Positions 47,319-56,286 of a stretch of DNA of 64,000 bases are shown here, piece by piece (positions within the stretch are counted from its first letter, which is position 1; each line of letters starts with the position of its first letter). This DNA comes from Acinetobacter sp. WCHA55. Its GTDB lineage: Bacteria; Pseudomonadota; Gammaproteobacteria; Pseudomonadales; Moraxellaceae. The stretch is from assembly GCF_002165305.2 (NCBI RefSeq), contig NZ_CP032286.1, positions 372,001-436,000 of the forward strand, written 5' to 3'. Made by a program: the position numbers and the translations under genes. A model generated the notes under the pieces. That model saw only the letters and a program-made list of their open reading frames with translations. It did no database searches and was not told where the DNA came from.

Positions 47319-47572
47319 GTGAACAAACAGTTCGCACGTTAACCGGCAAAGTAGTAAGCGACAAAATGGACAAGTCTATTGTCGTACTTATCGAACGCCG
47401 CGTTCAACACCCGTTGTATGGCAAATCAATCCGCCGTTCAACTAAATTACATGCTCACGATGAGAACAACACAGCTAAAACTGGCGACGTTGTGACTATC
47501 AAAGAAAGCCGCCCAATTTCTAAAACTAAGTCTTGGACTCTAGTTGAAGTTGTTGAAGCTGCTGCTGAGTAA
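47315..47572 (+). CDS. rpsQ: 30S ribosomal protein S17
   Basis: 85 aa OB-fold protein of the 30S body. Contains [27 protein letters not shown] (shortened here: [14 protein letters not shown]) and [19 protein letters not shown]. Last gene of the S10 operon; a 92-bp gap with a long hairpin follows before rplN. Confidence 0.98.
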   Translation: MSEQTVRTLTGKVVSDKMDKSIVVLIERRVQHPLYGKSIRRSTKLHAHDENNTAKTGDVVTIKESRPISKTKSWTLVEVVEAAAE

Positions 47573-47587
47573 TTAGACGTATCTGTT

Positions 47588-47645
47588 GCATCATCGGTTA
47601 ATTTCGAGTACTCTTTGAGCCTTTCGAAATTGTGACCGGTGATGC
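47588..47645 (+). promoter_or_regulatory. Long hairpin between rpsQ and rplN
   Basis: GCATCATCGGT (47588-47598) pairs with ACCGGTGATGC (47635-47645), one G-T wobble; inside, AATTTCGA (47600-47607) pairs with TCGAAATT (47624-47631). The total is about 19-20 bp of stem. There is no T-run of terminator quality. Position at the S10/spc boundary suggests an RNA-processing, stability or regulatory element. Confidence 0.6.
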
Positions 47646-47664
47646 TCGGTTTTGGAGTAGGGCA

Positions 47665-48033
47665 ATGATTCAAACCGAAAGTATGCTAGACGTAGCAGAC
47701 AATAGTGGTGCTCGCCGCGTACAATGTATTAAAGTACTTGGTGGTTCACACCGTCGTTATGCTTCTGTTGGCGACATTATTAAAGTTACTGTAAAAGAAG
47801 CTATTCCACGCGCACGTGTTAAAAAAGGTGACGTGATGAATGCTGTTGTAGTTCGTACAAAATTCGGTATCCGTCGTCCAGACGGTTCAGTAATTCGTTT
47901 CGACGATAATGCTGCTGTGATTTTGAACAACAACAAAGCGCCGATTGCAACTCGTATTTTCGGACCAGTGACTCGTGAACTTCGTACTGAACAGTTCATG
48001 AAAATTATTTCACTGGCTCCTGAAGTTCTATAA
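47665..48033 (+). CDS. rplN: 50S ribosomal protein L14
   Basis: 122 aa at the subunit interface. Starts [19 protein letters not shown], the family N-terminus, at ATG 47665 with GGAG upstream; an in-frame upstream start at 47632 lies in the hairpin and is rejected. First gene of the spc cluster. Confidence 0.98.
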   Translation: MIQTESMLDVADNSGARRVQCIKVLGGSHRRYASVGDIIKVTVKEAIPRARVKKGDVMNAVVVRTKFGIRRPDGSVIRFDDNAAVILNNNKAPIATRIFGPVTRELRTEQFMKIISLAPEVL

Positions 48034-48042
48034 GAGGCAATC

Positions 48043-48360
48043 ATGGCTAAGATTAAAAAAGGCGATCAAGTTATTGTGATCGCAGGTAAAGAAAAAGGCA
48101 AACAGGGTACTGTTCTGTCTGTTTCAAATGACCGTGTTATGGTTGAAGGCCTTAACTTGGTTAAGAAGCATCAAAAGCCGAACCGTGCAACAGGTGCTGA
48201 AGGCGCTGTAGTTACACAAGAAGCTTCGCTTCATATCTCTAACGTGGCAATTTTTAATGCTACAACCCAAAAGGCTGACCGTGTTGGTTACCAAGTGACT
48301 GAAGGCGTGAAAACTCGCGTTTACAAATCAAATGGTGAATCAGTGGCGGTAGCGAAGTAA
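48043..48360 (+). CDS. rplX: 50S ribosomal protein L24
   Basis: 105 aa, an initiator of 50S assembly. KOW motif GDQVIVIAGKEKGKQGTVL near the N-terminus; NLVKKHQKPN follows. AGAGGCA ribosome site; rplE follows after 15 bp. Confidence 0.98.
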   Translation: MAKIKKGDQVIVIAGKEKGKQGTVLSVSNDRVMVEGLNLVKKHQKPNRATGAEGAVVTQEASLHISNVAIFNATTQKADRVGYQVTEGVKTRVYKSNGESVAVAK

Positions 48361-48375
48361 TAGGTTGAGAAGGCA

Positions 48376-48912
48376 ATGGCCAGACTTAAAACGCGTTACA
48401 ATGACGAACTTAAAGCTCAATTACAAGAGACTTTAGGCGTTAAAAATGTGATGGATATCCCTCGCATTACTAAAATCACGATCAACATGGGTGTTGGTGC
48501 AGCTGCTGCTGACAAAAAACTCCTTGATGGTGCTCTTGCTGATATGCAAGCAATCGCTGGTCAAAAACCAGTGCTTACATTAGCTCGCAAATCAATCGCT
48601 GGTTTCAAAATCCGTGATGGTTGGCCGATAGGTTGTAAAGTTACTTTACGCGGCGAACGTATGTACGAATTCTTAGACCGTTTGATCTCAATCGCGATCC
48701 CTCGTATCCGTGACTTCCGTGGTTTCTCTGCGAAATCATTTGACGGTCGTGGCAACTACTCAATGGGTCTTAAGGAACAAATCATGTTCCCTGAAATCGA
48801 TTTTGATAAGATTGATCGTATTCGTGGTATGGATATTACCATCACTACGACTGCTCGCACCGATGACGAAGGCCGTGCGCTTATGCGTGCATTCGGCTTC
48901 CCGTTCAAATAA
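48376..48912 (+). CDS. rplE: 50S ribosomal protein L5
   Basis: 178 aa, binds 5S rRNA and the P-site tRNA side of the central protuberance. [20 protein letters not shown] and [19 protein letters not shown] are characteristic. In E. coli the start of this gene carries the S8 translational operator; this was not tested here. Confidence 0.98.
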   Translation: MARLKTRYNDELKAQLQETLGVKNVMDIPRITKITINMGVGAAAADKKLLDGALADMQAIAGQKPVLTLARKSIAGFKIRDGWPIGCKVTLRGERMYEFLDRLISIAIPRIRDFRGFSAKSFDGRGNYSMGLKEQIMFPEIDFDKIDRIRGMDITITTTARTDDEGRALMRAFGFPFK

Positions 48913-48921
48913 GAGGTCGAT

Positions 48922-49227
48922 ATGGCTAAGAAAAGTATGATTAATCGCGAATTGAAACGCGAAGCTACTGTTGCTAAATACGCTGCAAAACGTGCTGAAT
49001 TAAAAGCTATTATTGCAAACGTAAATGCTAGCGACGAAGAGCGTTTCGAAGCGATGATGAAATTCCAAGCATTACCACGTAATGCGTCTCCAGTACGTTT
49101 ACGTAACCGTTGTGGTTTAACTGGTCGTCCTCATGGTTACTTCCGTAAGTTCGGTTTAAGCCGTAACAAATTACGCGATACAGTAATGCAAGGTGATGTA
49201 CCGGGCGTTGTTAAGGCAAGCTGGTAA
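48922..49227 (+). CDS. rpsN: 30S ribosomal protein S14
   Basis: 101 aa, the long zinc-free type: the region [20 protein letters not shown] has a single Cys rather than the two CxxC pairs of the short zinc form. 30S head. Ribosome site AGAGGTC; 12 bp to rpsH. Confidence 0.98.
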   Translation: MAKKSMINRELKREATVAKYAAKRAELKAIIANVNASDEERFEAMMKFQALPRNASPVRLRNRCGLTGRPHGYFRKFGLSRNKLRDTVMQGDVPGVVKASW

Positions 49228-49239
49228 GGAGCGCTATAG

Positions 49240-49635
49240 ATGAGTATGCAAGATACCGTTGCCGACATGTTAACTCGTGTTCGTAACGCGCAAATGGCAA
49301 AGAAACAAACAGTTTCTATGCCTAACTCTAAGTTGAAGGTTGCTATTGCAAACGTTCTTCAACAAGAAGGTTACATTTCAAATGTAGAAGTTGCTGATGC
49401 TGAAGGTAAAGCAACTCTTACTTTGACTTTAAAGTATTTCGAAGGCAAGCCAGTTATCGAAACTGTGAAACGCGTAAGCCGTCCAGGTCTACGTCAGTAT
49501 CGCGGTAAAGATGCACTTCCGAGCGTTAAGCAAGGTTTAGGTATTGCAATTGTTTCTACAAGCAAAGGCATCATGACTGATCGCGCTGCACGTGCTGCAG
49601 GTATCGGTGGTGAAGTTATTGCTTTTGTTTCTTAA
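49240..49635 (+). CDS. rpsH: 30S ribosomal protein S8
   Basis: 131 aa, binds the central domain of 16S rRNA; in E. coli also the repressor of the spc operon. Starts [20 protein letters not shown]; the C-terminal [20 protein letters not shown] is the family signature. Confidence 0.98.
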   Translation: MSMQDTVADMLTRVRNAQMAKKQTVSMPNSKLKVAIANVLQQEGYISNVEVADAEGKATLTLTLKYFEGKPVIETVKRVSRPGLRQYRGKDALPSVKQGLGIAIVSTSKGIMTDRAARAAGIGGEVIAFVS

Positions 49636-49648
49636 TAGGTGATTCCTC

Positions 49649-50182
49649 ATGTCTCGTGTGGCTAAAGCCCCAGTAACTGTACCTAACGGTGTAACAGTTA
49701 CTCAGAACGGCCGGCAGGTCGAAGTGAAAGGTAGCAAAGGTACTTTGTCTTTCACCCTGCATGCGCTGGTCGAGCTTAAACAGGAAGACGGTATTTTAGC
49801 AATTGCTCCAAAAGCTGAGTCGAAAGACGCTTGGATGCAAGCTGGTACTGCTCGCGCTGTGCTTAACAACCTTGTAAAAGGTGTGAGCGAAGGCTTCGAA
49901 CGTAAGTTACAACTTATCGGTGTTGGTTATAAAGCTGCGGTTAAAGGTAACATTGTTAACCTTAACCTTGGTTTCTCTCACCCGATCGACTATACGCTTC
50001 CTGAAGGTGTAACTGCTGAAACTCCTACAGCAACTGAAATTGTTCTTAAATCTGCTGATAAAGCACGTTTAGGTCAGGTTGCTGCAGATATCCGTGGTTA
50101 CCGTCCACCAGAGCCTTATAAAGGTAAAGGTGTTCGTTATTCTGACGAAGTTGTTCTTCGTAAAGAAGCTAAGAAGAAATAA
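49649..50182 (+). CDS. rplF: 50S ribosomal protein L6
   Basis: 177 aa, two-domain protein near the factor-binding site. Starts [15 protein letters not shown]; the C-terminal [19 protein letters not shown] block ([17 protein letters not shown]) is diagnostic. 14 bp to rplR. Confidence 0.98.
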   Translation: MSRVAKAPVTVPNGVTVTQNGRQVEVKGSKGTLSFTLHALVELKQEDGILAIAPKAESKDAWMQAGTARAVLNNLVKGVSEGFERKLQLIGVGYKAAVKGNIVNLNLGFSHPIDYTLPEGVTAETPTATEIVLKSADKARLGQVAADIRGYRPPEPYKGKGVRYSDEVVLRKEAKKK

Positions 50183-50196
50183 GGCGCGAGGTTCTT

Positions 50197-50547
50197 ATGA
50201 ACGAAAAGAAACAATCCCGTTTGCGTCGTGCGAAAAGCACACGCTTGCACATCCGTGCGTTGGGTGCGACTCGTTTGTGTGTAAACCGCACTCCGCGTCA
50301 CATCTATGCTCAAGTTATTTCAGCAGATGGTGGCAAAGTTTTAGCGCAAGCTTCAACTTTAGATGCTACTTTACGTGCTGGTACAACTGGTAACGTTGAA
50401 GCAGCTACTAAAGTAGGTGCTTTAATCGCAGAACGCGCTAAAGCAGCTGGTGTTACTAAAGTTGCATTTGACCGTTCTGGTTTCAAATATCATGGTCGTA
50501 TCAAAGCCTTGGCTGATGCTGCTCGTGAAAACGGCTTGGAGTTCTAA
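50197..50547 (+). CDS. rplR: 50S ribosomal protein L18
   Basis: 116 aa, binds 5S rRNA with L5. Begins [20 protein letters not shown]; ends [20 protein letters not shown] plus a short tail, the conserved L18 end. rpsE starts 2 bp after the stop. Confidence 0.98.
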   Translation: MNEKKQSRLRRAKSTRLHIRALGATRLCVNRTPRHIYAQVISADGGKVLAQASTLDATLRAGTTGNVEAATKVGALIAERAKAAGVTKVAFDRSGFKYHGRIKALADAARENGLEF

Positions 50548-50549
50548 TC

Positions 50550-51047
50550 ATGGCTAAAGTTGAACAAAACGAAGGTCTTGTTGAAAAGCTGGTTGCCGTT
50601 GATCGTGTAGCCAAAGTTGTTAAGGGTGGTCGTATCTTCTCTTTCACAGCATTGACTGTGGTTGGTGATGGTAATGGTCGTGTAGGTTTTGGTCGTGGTA
50701 AAGCACGTGAAGTTCCAGCTGCTATTTCTAAAGCACTTGAAGCTGCTCGTCGCAACATGATTACTGTTGACCTTGTTAACGGTACTGTACAGCACCCTAT
50801 TAACGCGCGTCACGGTGCAAGCCGTGTTTACATGCAGCCTGCTTCTGAGGGTACTGGTGTAATCGCTGGTGGTGCTATGCGTGCAGTTCTAGAAGCTGTA
50901 GGCGTACGTAACGTATTAACAAAATGTTATGGTTCTACTAACGCTGCGAACGTAGTAAACGCGACTTTTAACGGTCTGCGTGATATGACTTCTCCTGAGA
51001 AGGTTGCTGCGAAACGTGGTCTTACAGTAGAACAAATTCAAGGGTAA
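50550..51047 (+). CDS. rpsE: 30S ribosomal protein S5
   Basis: 165 aa, 30S body; spectinomycin-contact loop region [19 protein letters not shown] and the conserved [17 protein letters not shown]. Ends in the GLTVEQIQG type tail. rpmD follows after 6 bp. Confidence 0.98.
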   Translation: MAKVEQNEGLVEKLVAVDRVAKVVKGGRIFSFTALTVVGDGNGRVGFGRGKAREVPAAISKALEAARRNMITVDLVNGTVQHPINARHGASRVYMQPASEGTGVIAGGAMRAVLEAVGVRNVLTKCYGSTNAANVVNATFNGLRDMTSPEKVAAKRGLTVEQIQG

Positions 51048-51053
51048 TCAATC

Positions 51054-51230
51054 ATGAAAACGATTAAAGTTACCCAGACTAAATCTTCTGCGCATCGCTT
51101 GAAAAATCACAAGCTTAGCCTACAAGGTTTAGGTCTGCGTCGTATTGGTCATACTGTAGAAGTGCAAGATACGCCTTCTAACCGTGGTATGATCAACCAA
51201 GTCTACTATATGGTTAGTGTAGAGGAATAA
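51054..51230 (+). CDS. rpmD: 50S ribosomal protein L30
   Basis: 58 aa, begins [20 protein letters not shown] and contains [20 protein letters not shown] with [11 protein letters not shown] at the end, the L30 pattern. It was found by reading between rpsE and rplO, 6 bp after the former and 3 bp before the latter. Length is normal for the family. Confidence 0.97.
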   Translation: MKTIKVTQTKSSAHRLKNHKLSLQGLGLRRIGHTVEVQDTPSNRGMINQVYYMVSVEE

Positions 51231-51233
51231 GCC

Positions 51234-51674
51234 ATGACTCTGCGTTTAAATGAGCTTGCACCTGCTGAAGGTGCAAAACGTGAAAATCGTCGTCTAGGCC
51301 GTGGTATCGGTTCTGGCGTTGGTAAGACTGGTGGCCGTGGTGTCAAAGGTCAGAATTCACGTAAGAGCGGTGGTACTCGTCCAGGCTTTGAAGGCGGTCA
51401 AACAGCGTTATATCGTCGTTTACCTAAATTCGGTTTCACTAGCCAAATCGCTTTAAAAACTGCTGAAGTACGTTTATCTGAGCTTACTAAAGTGGACGGC
51501 GACATCGTTAGCCTAGAAACTTTAAAAGCTGCAAACGTTGTACGTAAAGATATGTTACGTGCTCGTATCGTACTTTCTGGTGAAATTACTCGTGCATTCA
51601 CTGTTCAAGGTGTTGCTGTGACTAAAGGCGCTAAAGCTGCTGTTGAAGCTGCTGGCGGTAAAGTCGAGGAGTAA
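51234..51674 (+). CDS. rplO: 50S ribosomal protein L15
   Basis: 146 aa. Gly/Arg-rich N-terminal half ([47 protein letters not shown]) and a compact C-terminal domain, as in L15. Last ribosomal gene before secY, 6 bp upstream of it. Confidence 0.98.
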   Translation: MTLRLNELAPAEGAKRENRRLGRGIGSGVGKTGGRGVKGQNSRKSGGTRPGFEGGQTALYRRLPKFGFTSQIALKTAEVRLSELTKVDGDIVSLETLKAANVVRKDMLRARIVLSGEITRAFTVQGVAVTKGAKAAVEAAGGKVEE

Positions 51675-51680
51675 TCGCTA

Positions 51681-53039
51681 GTGTCTATGTCTCCTAGTTC
51701 TTCAGGTCATGTCAATATGATGAAAGGCCAGCCATTTCATGTGAAATACCGTGAAATTATTCGCCGCATGATGTTTCTCATCGGTGCATTATTGGTTTTT
51801 CGACTAGGAGCACATATTCCAGTACCAGGCATTAATAATGCCGCACTTGAAAATCTTTTTAATGCAAACCAAGGCACGATCCTTGGTTTGTTTAACATGT
51901 TTTCAGGTGGTGCATTAGAGCGTATGTCCATTCTTGCTCTTGGGATTATGCCGTACATTTCTGCATCGATTATCGTGCAATTAATGTCTACAGTTATTCC
52001 TTCGCTGGAAGCTTTAAAGAAAGAAGGCGAACAAGGCAAGCGTAAGATTAATCAATATACGCGACAGGGTACATTGTTCCTTGCACTCGTGCAGGCAATT
52101 GGGATGTGTGCTGGTCTGATCAGTCAAGGGATTACCTTAACTGCAGGTCTGGCTTTCTACGTACCAGCTGTAACCTCTTTGGTTGCAGGTACAATGTTCT
52201 TGATGTGGTTAGGTGAACAAATTACCGAACGTGGGGTGGGTAATGGTATTTCCATGATCATCTTCGCCGGTATCGTTGCAGGTTTGCCGAATTTAATTCT
52301 GCAATCAATATCATCAGTAGATAATGGTCAAACCAGTCTAATCGGCTTGGTTATTTTTGGCGTGTTGTCTCTGGCTGTATTAGCTGCAATTGTGTTTATT
52401 GAGAAGGCGCAACGTCGTATTCCAGTAAACTATGCTCAAAAACAACAAGGACGTCGTGTATTTACTGCACAACAGTCGCATCTGCCATTAAAAATTAATA
52501 TGGCTGGTGTGATCCCAGCGATTTTCGCAAGTTCATTGCTTTTATTCCCTGCGAGCTTAGGGCAATGGGTGGGTAGTGCAGATCCGAATGCGGGTATTAT
52601 CAAACGTAGTTTGCAAGATTTGGCATTGGTGCTTTCGCCTGGTCAGCCGTTGTATTTGGTGCTCTTTGGTGCGTTAATTATCTTTTTCTGTTACTTTTAT
52701 ACAGCGCTTGTATTTAGCCCGAAAGAAGTATCGGAAAACTTGAAACGCAGCGGGGCTTATGTACCTGGTATTCGTCCAGGTGAGCAAACTGCTCGTTACT
52801 TAGATCATATTCTTAACCGTTTGACATTTATTGGCGCGATTTATATCACCATCATTTGCTTAATGCCGATGATTTTACAAAGCTCATTTGGTATTCCATT
52901 CTCTTTAGGTGGAACATCTTTGCTTATTGTTGTGGTGGTAGTGATGGACTTTATGGCTCAGCTGCAAGCTCATCTGACCTCGCATCAGTACGATAATCAA
53001 ACGTTAATGAGAAAAACGACTGCTCATCCTAAGGGATAA
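51681..53039 (+). CDS. secY: Protein translocase subunit SecY
   Basis: 452 aa, the ten-helix channel of the SecYEG translocon. Conserved segments are [14 protein letters not shown] (plug side), [16 protein letters not shown] loop, [15 protein letters not shown] and [13 protein letters not shown] with RPGEQTA in the C-terminal cytoplasmic loop. GTG 51681 (or ATG 51687) starts the protein; GAGGAG lies just upstream. Located between rplO and rpmJ as in most Gammaproteobacteria. Confidence 0.98.
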   Translation: MSMSPSSSGHVNMMKGQPFHVKYREIIRRMMFLIGALLVFRLGAHIPVPGINNAALENLFNANQGTILGLFNMFSGGALERMSILALGIMPYISASIIVQLMSTVIPSLEALKKEGEQGKRKINQYTRQGTLFLALVQAIGMCAGLISQGITLTAGLAFYVPAVTSLVAGTMFLMWLGEQITERGVGNGISMIIFAGIVAGLPNLILQSISSVDNGQTSLIGLVIFGVLSLAVLAAIVFIEKAQRRIPVNYAQKQQGRRVFTAQQSHLPLKINMAGVIPAIFASSLLLFPASLGQWVGSADPNAGIIKRSLQDLALVLSPGQPLYLVLFGALIIFFCYFYTALVFSPKEVSENLKRSGAYVPGIRPGEQTARYLDHILNRLTFIGAIYITIICLMPMILQSSFGIPFSLGGTSLLIVVVVVMDFMAQLQAHLTSHQYDNQTLMRKTTAHPKG

Positions 53040-53058
53040 GCGCACTTGAGGTTTCATC

Positions 53059-53175
53059 ATGAAAGTACAAGCTTCTGTAAAGAAAATTTGTGGTAGCTGT
53101 AAAGTTATCCGTCGTAATGGGGTTATTCGCGTAATTTGTAGCGCAGAACCTCGTCATAAGCAGCGTCAAGGTTAA
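53059..53175 (+). CDS. rpmJ: 50S ribosomal protein L36
   Basis: 38 aa, zinc-binding C+ form: CGSC, a later single Cys (VICSAEPRH) and His make a Cys3-His site. Found by reading the gap between secY and rpsM. The sequence begins [19 protein letters not shown]. Last gene of the spc cluster. Confidence 0.97.
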
Positions 53176-53190
53176 TCTGATCAAGACCTG

Positions 53191-53220
53191 TTGATTTCAG
53201 TAGGCTAATTAGGTTATTAT
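53191..53220 (+). promoter_or_regulatory. Putative promoter of the alpha operon
   Basis: TTGATT (53191-53196), 18-bp spacer, TATTAT (53215-53220), directly before the hairpin at 53221. Confidence 0.45.
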
Positions 53221-53247
53221 CCGCCCCTCAAGATTTTTGTGGGGCGG
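53221..53247 (+). promoter_or_regulatory. GC-rich leader hairpin before rpsM
   Basis: CCGCCCC (53221-53227) and GGGGCGG (53241-53247) with inner CAA/TTG pairing. It lacks a following T-run, so it looks like a leader or attenuation structure rather than a full terminator. Confidence 0.55.
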
Positions 53248-53282
53248 TTGATTGTCTTAACTGCCTTTTTGGAGAAAATTGA

Positions 53283-53639
53283 ATGGCTCGTATTGCCGGT
53301 GTAAACATTCCGGATAACAAGCATGCTGTTATCTCTCTAACGTACATCTTTGGTGTAGGTCGCCACACTGCTAAGAATATCTTGGCTACTGTTGGTATCG
53401 CGCCGACTACAAAGATCCGTGAATTAGATGACGCTCAGCTTGATGCGATTCGTGCAGAAGTTGCTAAGGTTCCGACCGAAGGTGATTTACGTCGCGAAAT
53501 TTCCATGAACATTAAACGTTTAATGGATTTAGGCTGCTACCGCGGTCTTCGTCATCGTCGCAGCTTGCCTGTCCGTGGACAACGCACCAAAACTAACGCA
53601 CGTACCCGTAAAGGTCCGCGCAAACCTATTAAGAAATAA
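53283..53639 (+). CDS. rpsM: 30S ribosomal protein S13
   Basis: 118 aa, 30S head, bridge to the 50S. Begins [20 protein letters not shown]; contains [24 protein letters not shown] (shortened: [17 protein letters not shown]). GGAG at the right distance. First gene of the alpha operon. Confidence 0.98.
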   Translation: MARIAGVNIPDNKHAVISLTYIFGVGRHTAKNILATVGIAPTTKIRELDDAQLDAIRAEVAKVPTEGDLRREISMNIKRLMDLGCYRGLRHRRSLPVRGQRTKTNARTRKGPRKPIKK

Positions 53640-53658
53640 GATTTCTGGAAGCTAAAAG

Positions 53659-54045
53659 ATGGCTAAAGATACTCGCACACGCAAGAAGGTCACTCGTACC
53701 GTCTCTGAAGGTGTTGCACACATTCACGCTTCTTTTAATAACACCATTGTGACTATTACCGATCGTCAAGGTAATGCACTGGCTTGGGCTACCTCTGGTG
53801 GACAAGGCTTCCGTGGATCACGTAAATCAACACCGTTTGCTGCTCAGGTAGCTGCTGAAGTTGCTGGTAAAGCTGCTTTGGATTACGGTTTGAAAAACTT
53901 GGACGTCCTTGTAAAAGGTCCTGGTCCTGGTCGTGAATCTGCGGTTCGTGCTTTAGGTGCAGTGGGTTATAAAATTAACAGCATTACCGATGTGACGCCA
54001 ATCCCGCACAACGGTTGCCGTCCACCTAAAAAACGTCGCGTGTAA
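53659..54045 (+). CDS. rpsK: 30S ribosomal protein S11
   Basis: 128 aa, 30S platform at the E-site. Conserved [19 protein letters not shown] and the C-terminal [18 protein letters not shown]. Alpha operon gene 2. Confidence 0.98.
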
Positions 54046-54057
54046 GGAGAAACATTC

Positions 54058-54684
54058 ATGGCTCGTTATATTGGTCCAAAATGCAAACTCTCTCGCCGCG
54101 AAGGGACAGACCTGCAATTAAAATCTGGCGTTAAACCATTTGACGTCAAAACTAAAAAAGCTGCTAAAGCTCCTGGCCAACATGGCGGAGCGCGTGGTGG
54201 CAAACAATCTGAGTACTCACTACAATTACGTGAAAAACAAAAAGTACGTCGTATGTACGGTGTTTTAGAACGTCAATTTAGTAATTACTATAAAGAAGCT
54301 GCTCGTGTGAAAGGCGCAACTGGTGAAAACTTGTTGAAACTGCTTGAAAGCCGTCTTGATAACGTCGTTTATCGCATGGGTTTTGGTTCTACACGTGCAG
54401 AAGCTCGTCAGCTTGTATCTCACCGCTCGATCACTTTGAATGGCCGTCGTGTTAACATCGCGTCAATCCAAGTTAAAGCTGGTGATGTAATTGCTGTGCA
54501 TGAAGGTGCTAAACAACAATTGCGTATTAAAAACGCAGTTGAATTAGCTGCACAACGTGGTATTCCTTCTTGGATGGAAATCGACCATTCTAAGCTGGAA
54601 GGTACGTTTAAAGCTGCACCAGATCGTTCAGATTTACCTGCTGAAATCAACGAAAGCTTGATTGTAGAATTGTATTCTAAATAA
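54058..54684 (+). CDS. rpsD: 30S ribosomal protein S4
   Basis: 208 aa, 16S-rRNA-binding primary assembly protein and, in E. coli, repressor of the alpha operon. Begins [20 protein letters not shown]4 RNA-binding domain [20 protein letters not shown]. It lacks the Cys-rich zinc motif of some S4 forms. AAGGAGAAA ribosome site. Confidence 0.98.
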   Translation: MARYIGPKCKLSRREGTDLQLKSGVKPFDVKTKKAAKAPGQHGGARGGKQSEYSLQLREKQKVRRMYGVLERQFSNYYKEAARVKGATGENLLKLLESRLDNVVYRMGFGSTRAEARQLVSHRSITLNGRRVNIASIQVKAGDVIAVHEGAKQQLRIKNAVELAAQRGIPSWMEIDHSKLEGTFKAAPDRSDLPAEINESLIVELYSK

Positions 54685-54700
54685 TCCTTGAGGTAGCAAT

Positions 54701-55708
54701 ATGACGCGTACTGCAAATGAGTTTCTAACTCCGCAAGCGATCAAGGTCGAAGCGGTTAGCGGGACCTCGGCAAAAGTTATTCTAGAACCCTTAGAGCGTG
54801 GCTTTGGTCATACTCTGGGCAATGCTTTACGTCGCATCCTTCTTTCTTCTTTACCTGGCGCTGCTGTGGTTGAAGTTGAGATTGAAGGTGTCGAGCACGA
54901 GTACAGTACTTTGGAAGGCTTGCAGCAGGACATCGTCGAGCTCTTGCTGAACCTAAAAGGATTGTCTATTAAGCTGTTCGATCAAAATGAAGCTTATTTG
55001 ACATTAGAGAAGCAAGGTCCTGGCGACGTAACTGCCGCTGACCTTCGTTTACCTCATAATGTTGAAGTGGTTAACCCTGAACATTTGATCGGTACTTTAA
55101 GTGCTTCAGGCTCATTAAAAATGCGCTTGAAAGTTTCTCAAGGTCGTGGTTATGAAACTTCTGACTCGCGTTTCCCAGAAGGCGAAACTCGCCCTGTAGG
55201 TCGCTTACAGTTAGATGCTTCTTATAGCCCTATCAAACGTGTGTCTTATACAGTAGAAAATGCTCGTGTAGAACAACGTACAGACCTTGATAAATTGGTC
55301 ATTGATCTTGAGACCAACGGTACAGTTGATCCTGAAGAAGCGATCCGCAAAGCGGCGACAATCTTGCAACAACAAATTGCAATTTTTGTTGACCTTCAGA
55401 AAGATCAAGCTCCTGTTGCTCAAGAACCTCGTGAAGAAGTTGATCCGATTTTGCTTCGTCCAGTAGATGATCTAGAGCTTACTGTTCGTTCTGCTAACTG
55501 TTTGAAAGCAGAAAACATTTACTACATTGGTGATCTTGTACAGCGCACTGAGGTTGAGTTACTCAAAACTCCTAACCTTGGTAAAAAATCGCTTACTGAG
55601 ATCAAAGATGTTCTGGCTTCAAAAGGCTTACAACTCGGCATGCGTTTAGAGAACTGGCCACCAGCTAGTCTCCGTATGGACGATCGTTTCGCCTATCGTA
55701 GCCGTTAA
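54701..55708 (+). CDS. rpoA: RNA polymerase subunit alpha
   Basis: 335 aa. The N-terminal domain (about 1-235) has the dimer/assembly block [20 protein letters not shown]; the C-terminal domain (about 255-325) has [20 protein letters not shown] with the Arg that reads UP elements, and [13 protein letters not shown]. AlphaNTD assembles the core enzyme; alphaCTD contacts DNA and activators. Between rpsD (16 bp) and rplQ (18 bp) in the alpha operon. Confidence 0.98.
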   Translation: MTRTANEFLTPQAIKVEAVSGTSAKVILEPLERGFGHTLGNALRRILLSSLPGAAVVEVEIEGVEHEYSTLEGLQQDIVELLLNLKGLSIKLFDQNEAYLTLEKQGPGDVTAADLRLPHNVEVVNPEHLIGTLSASGSLKMRLKVSQGRGYETSDSRFPEGETRPVGRLQLDASYSPIKRVSYTVENARVEQRTDLDKLVIDLETNGTVDPEEAIRKAATILQQQIAIFVDLQKDQAPVAQEPREEVDPILLRPVDDLELTVRSANCLKAENIYYIGDLVQRTEVELLKTPNLGKKSLTEIKDVLASKGLQLGMRLENWPPASLRMDDRFAYRSR

Positions 55709-55726
55709 TTAAGTAGGACTATCACC

Positions 55727-56092
55727 ATGCGTCATCGTAATAGTGGTGTGAAATTAGGCCGTACAAGCAGCCATCGTAAAGCGATGTTTCAAAACATGGC
55801 TAACTCTTTGTTTGAGCACGAGTTGATCAAAACAACTGTGCCTAAAGCAAAAGAGTTACGTCGTGTAGCTGAGCCTTTAATCACTTTAGCTAAAAACGAT
55901 ACTGTTGCAAACCGTCGCTTAGCGTTTGCTCGTACTCGTTCAGCAGCAACTGTTGGTAAATTATTTACCGTTCTTGGCCCTCGTTACAAAGAACGTAACG
56001 GCGGTTATCTACGTGTTCTTAAAGCGGGCTTCCGTGCAGGTGATGCTGCGCCGATGGCTTACGTTGAACTAGTAGATCGCGAAGTTAAATAA
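55727..56092 (+). CDS. rplQ: 50S ribosomal protein L17
   Basis: 121 aa, near the tunnel exit. Begins [20 protein letters not shown] and contains [19 protein letters not shown]. Last gene of the alpha operon, followed by a strong terminator. Confidence 0.98.
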   Translation: MRHRNSGVKLGRTSSHRKAMFQNMANSLFEHELIKTTVPKAKELRRVAEPLITLAKNDTVANRRLAFARTRSAATVGKLFTVLGPRYKERNGGYLRVLKAGFRAGDAAPMAYVELVDREVK

Positions 56093-56120
56093 TTTCGTAG
56101 AACTATTCAGTTGTTCTTAG

Positions 56121-56151
56121 AAAAAGACCAGTGTTTCACTGGTCTTTTTTT
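56121..56151 (+). terminator. Rho-independent terminator of the ribosomal array
   Basis: AAAAAGACCAGTG-TTT-CACTGGTCTTTTTTT, a strong stem with T-run 29 bp after rplQ. Confidence 0.92.
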
Positions 56152-56220
56152 ATGGGTTTTGTTCGACAATCTTTGTATTTTGGCCTGTAGTGACATATTT
56201 TAGAAAATATCTGCTTAAAC

Positions 56221-56249
56221 TTGACATTGTGTATTGTCAGTTTTATGGT
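56221..56249 (+). promoter_or_regulatory. Promoter of almA overlapping a dyad
   Basis: TTGACA (perfect -35, 56221-56226), 17-bp spacer, TATGGT (56244-56249). A TGACA-n8-TGTCA inverted repeat (56222-56239) overlaps the -35. Confidence 0.55.
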
Positions 56250-56286
56250 TTAATAAGAACAGAATATAAGACAGGATAAAAACAAC

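Noticed and set aside
53221..53247. Hairpin considered as a full terminator of the spc operon
   Set aside because: No T-run follows; continued transcription into rpsM is more likely.
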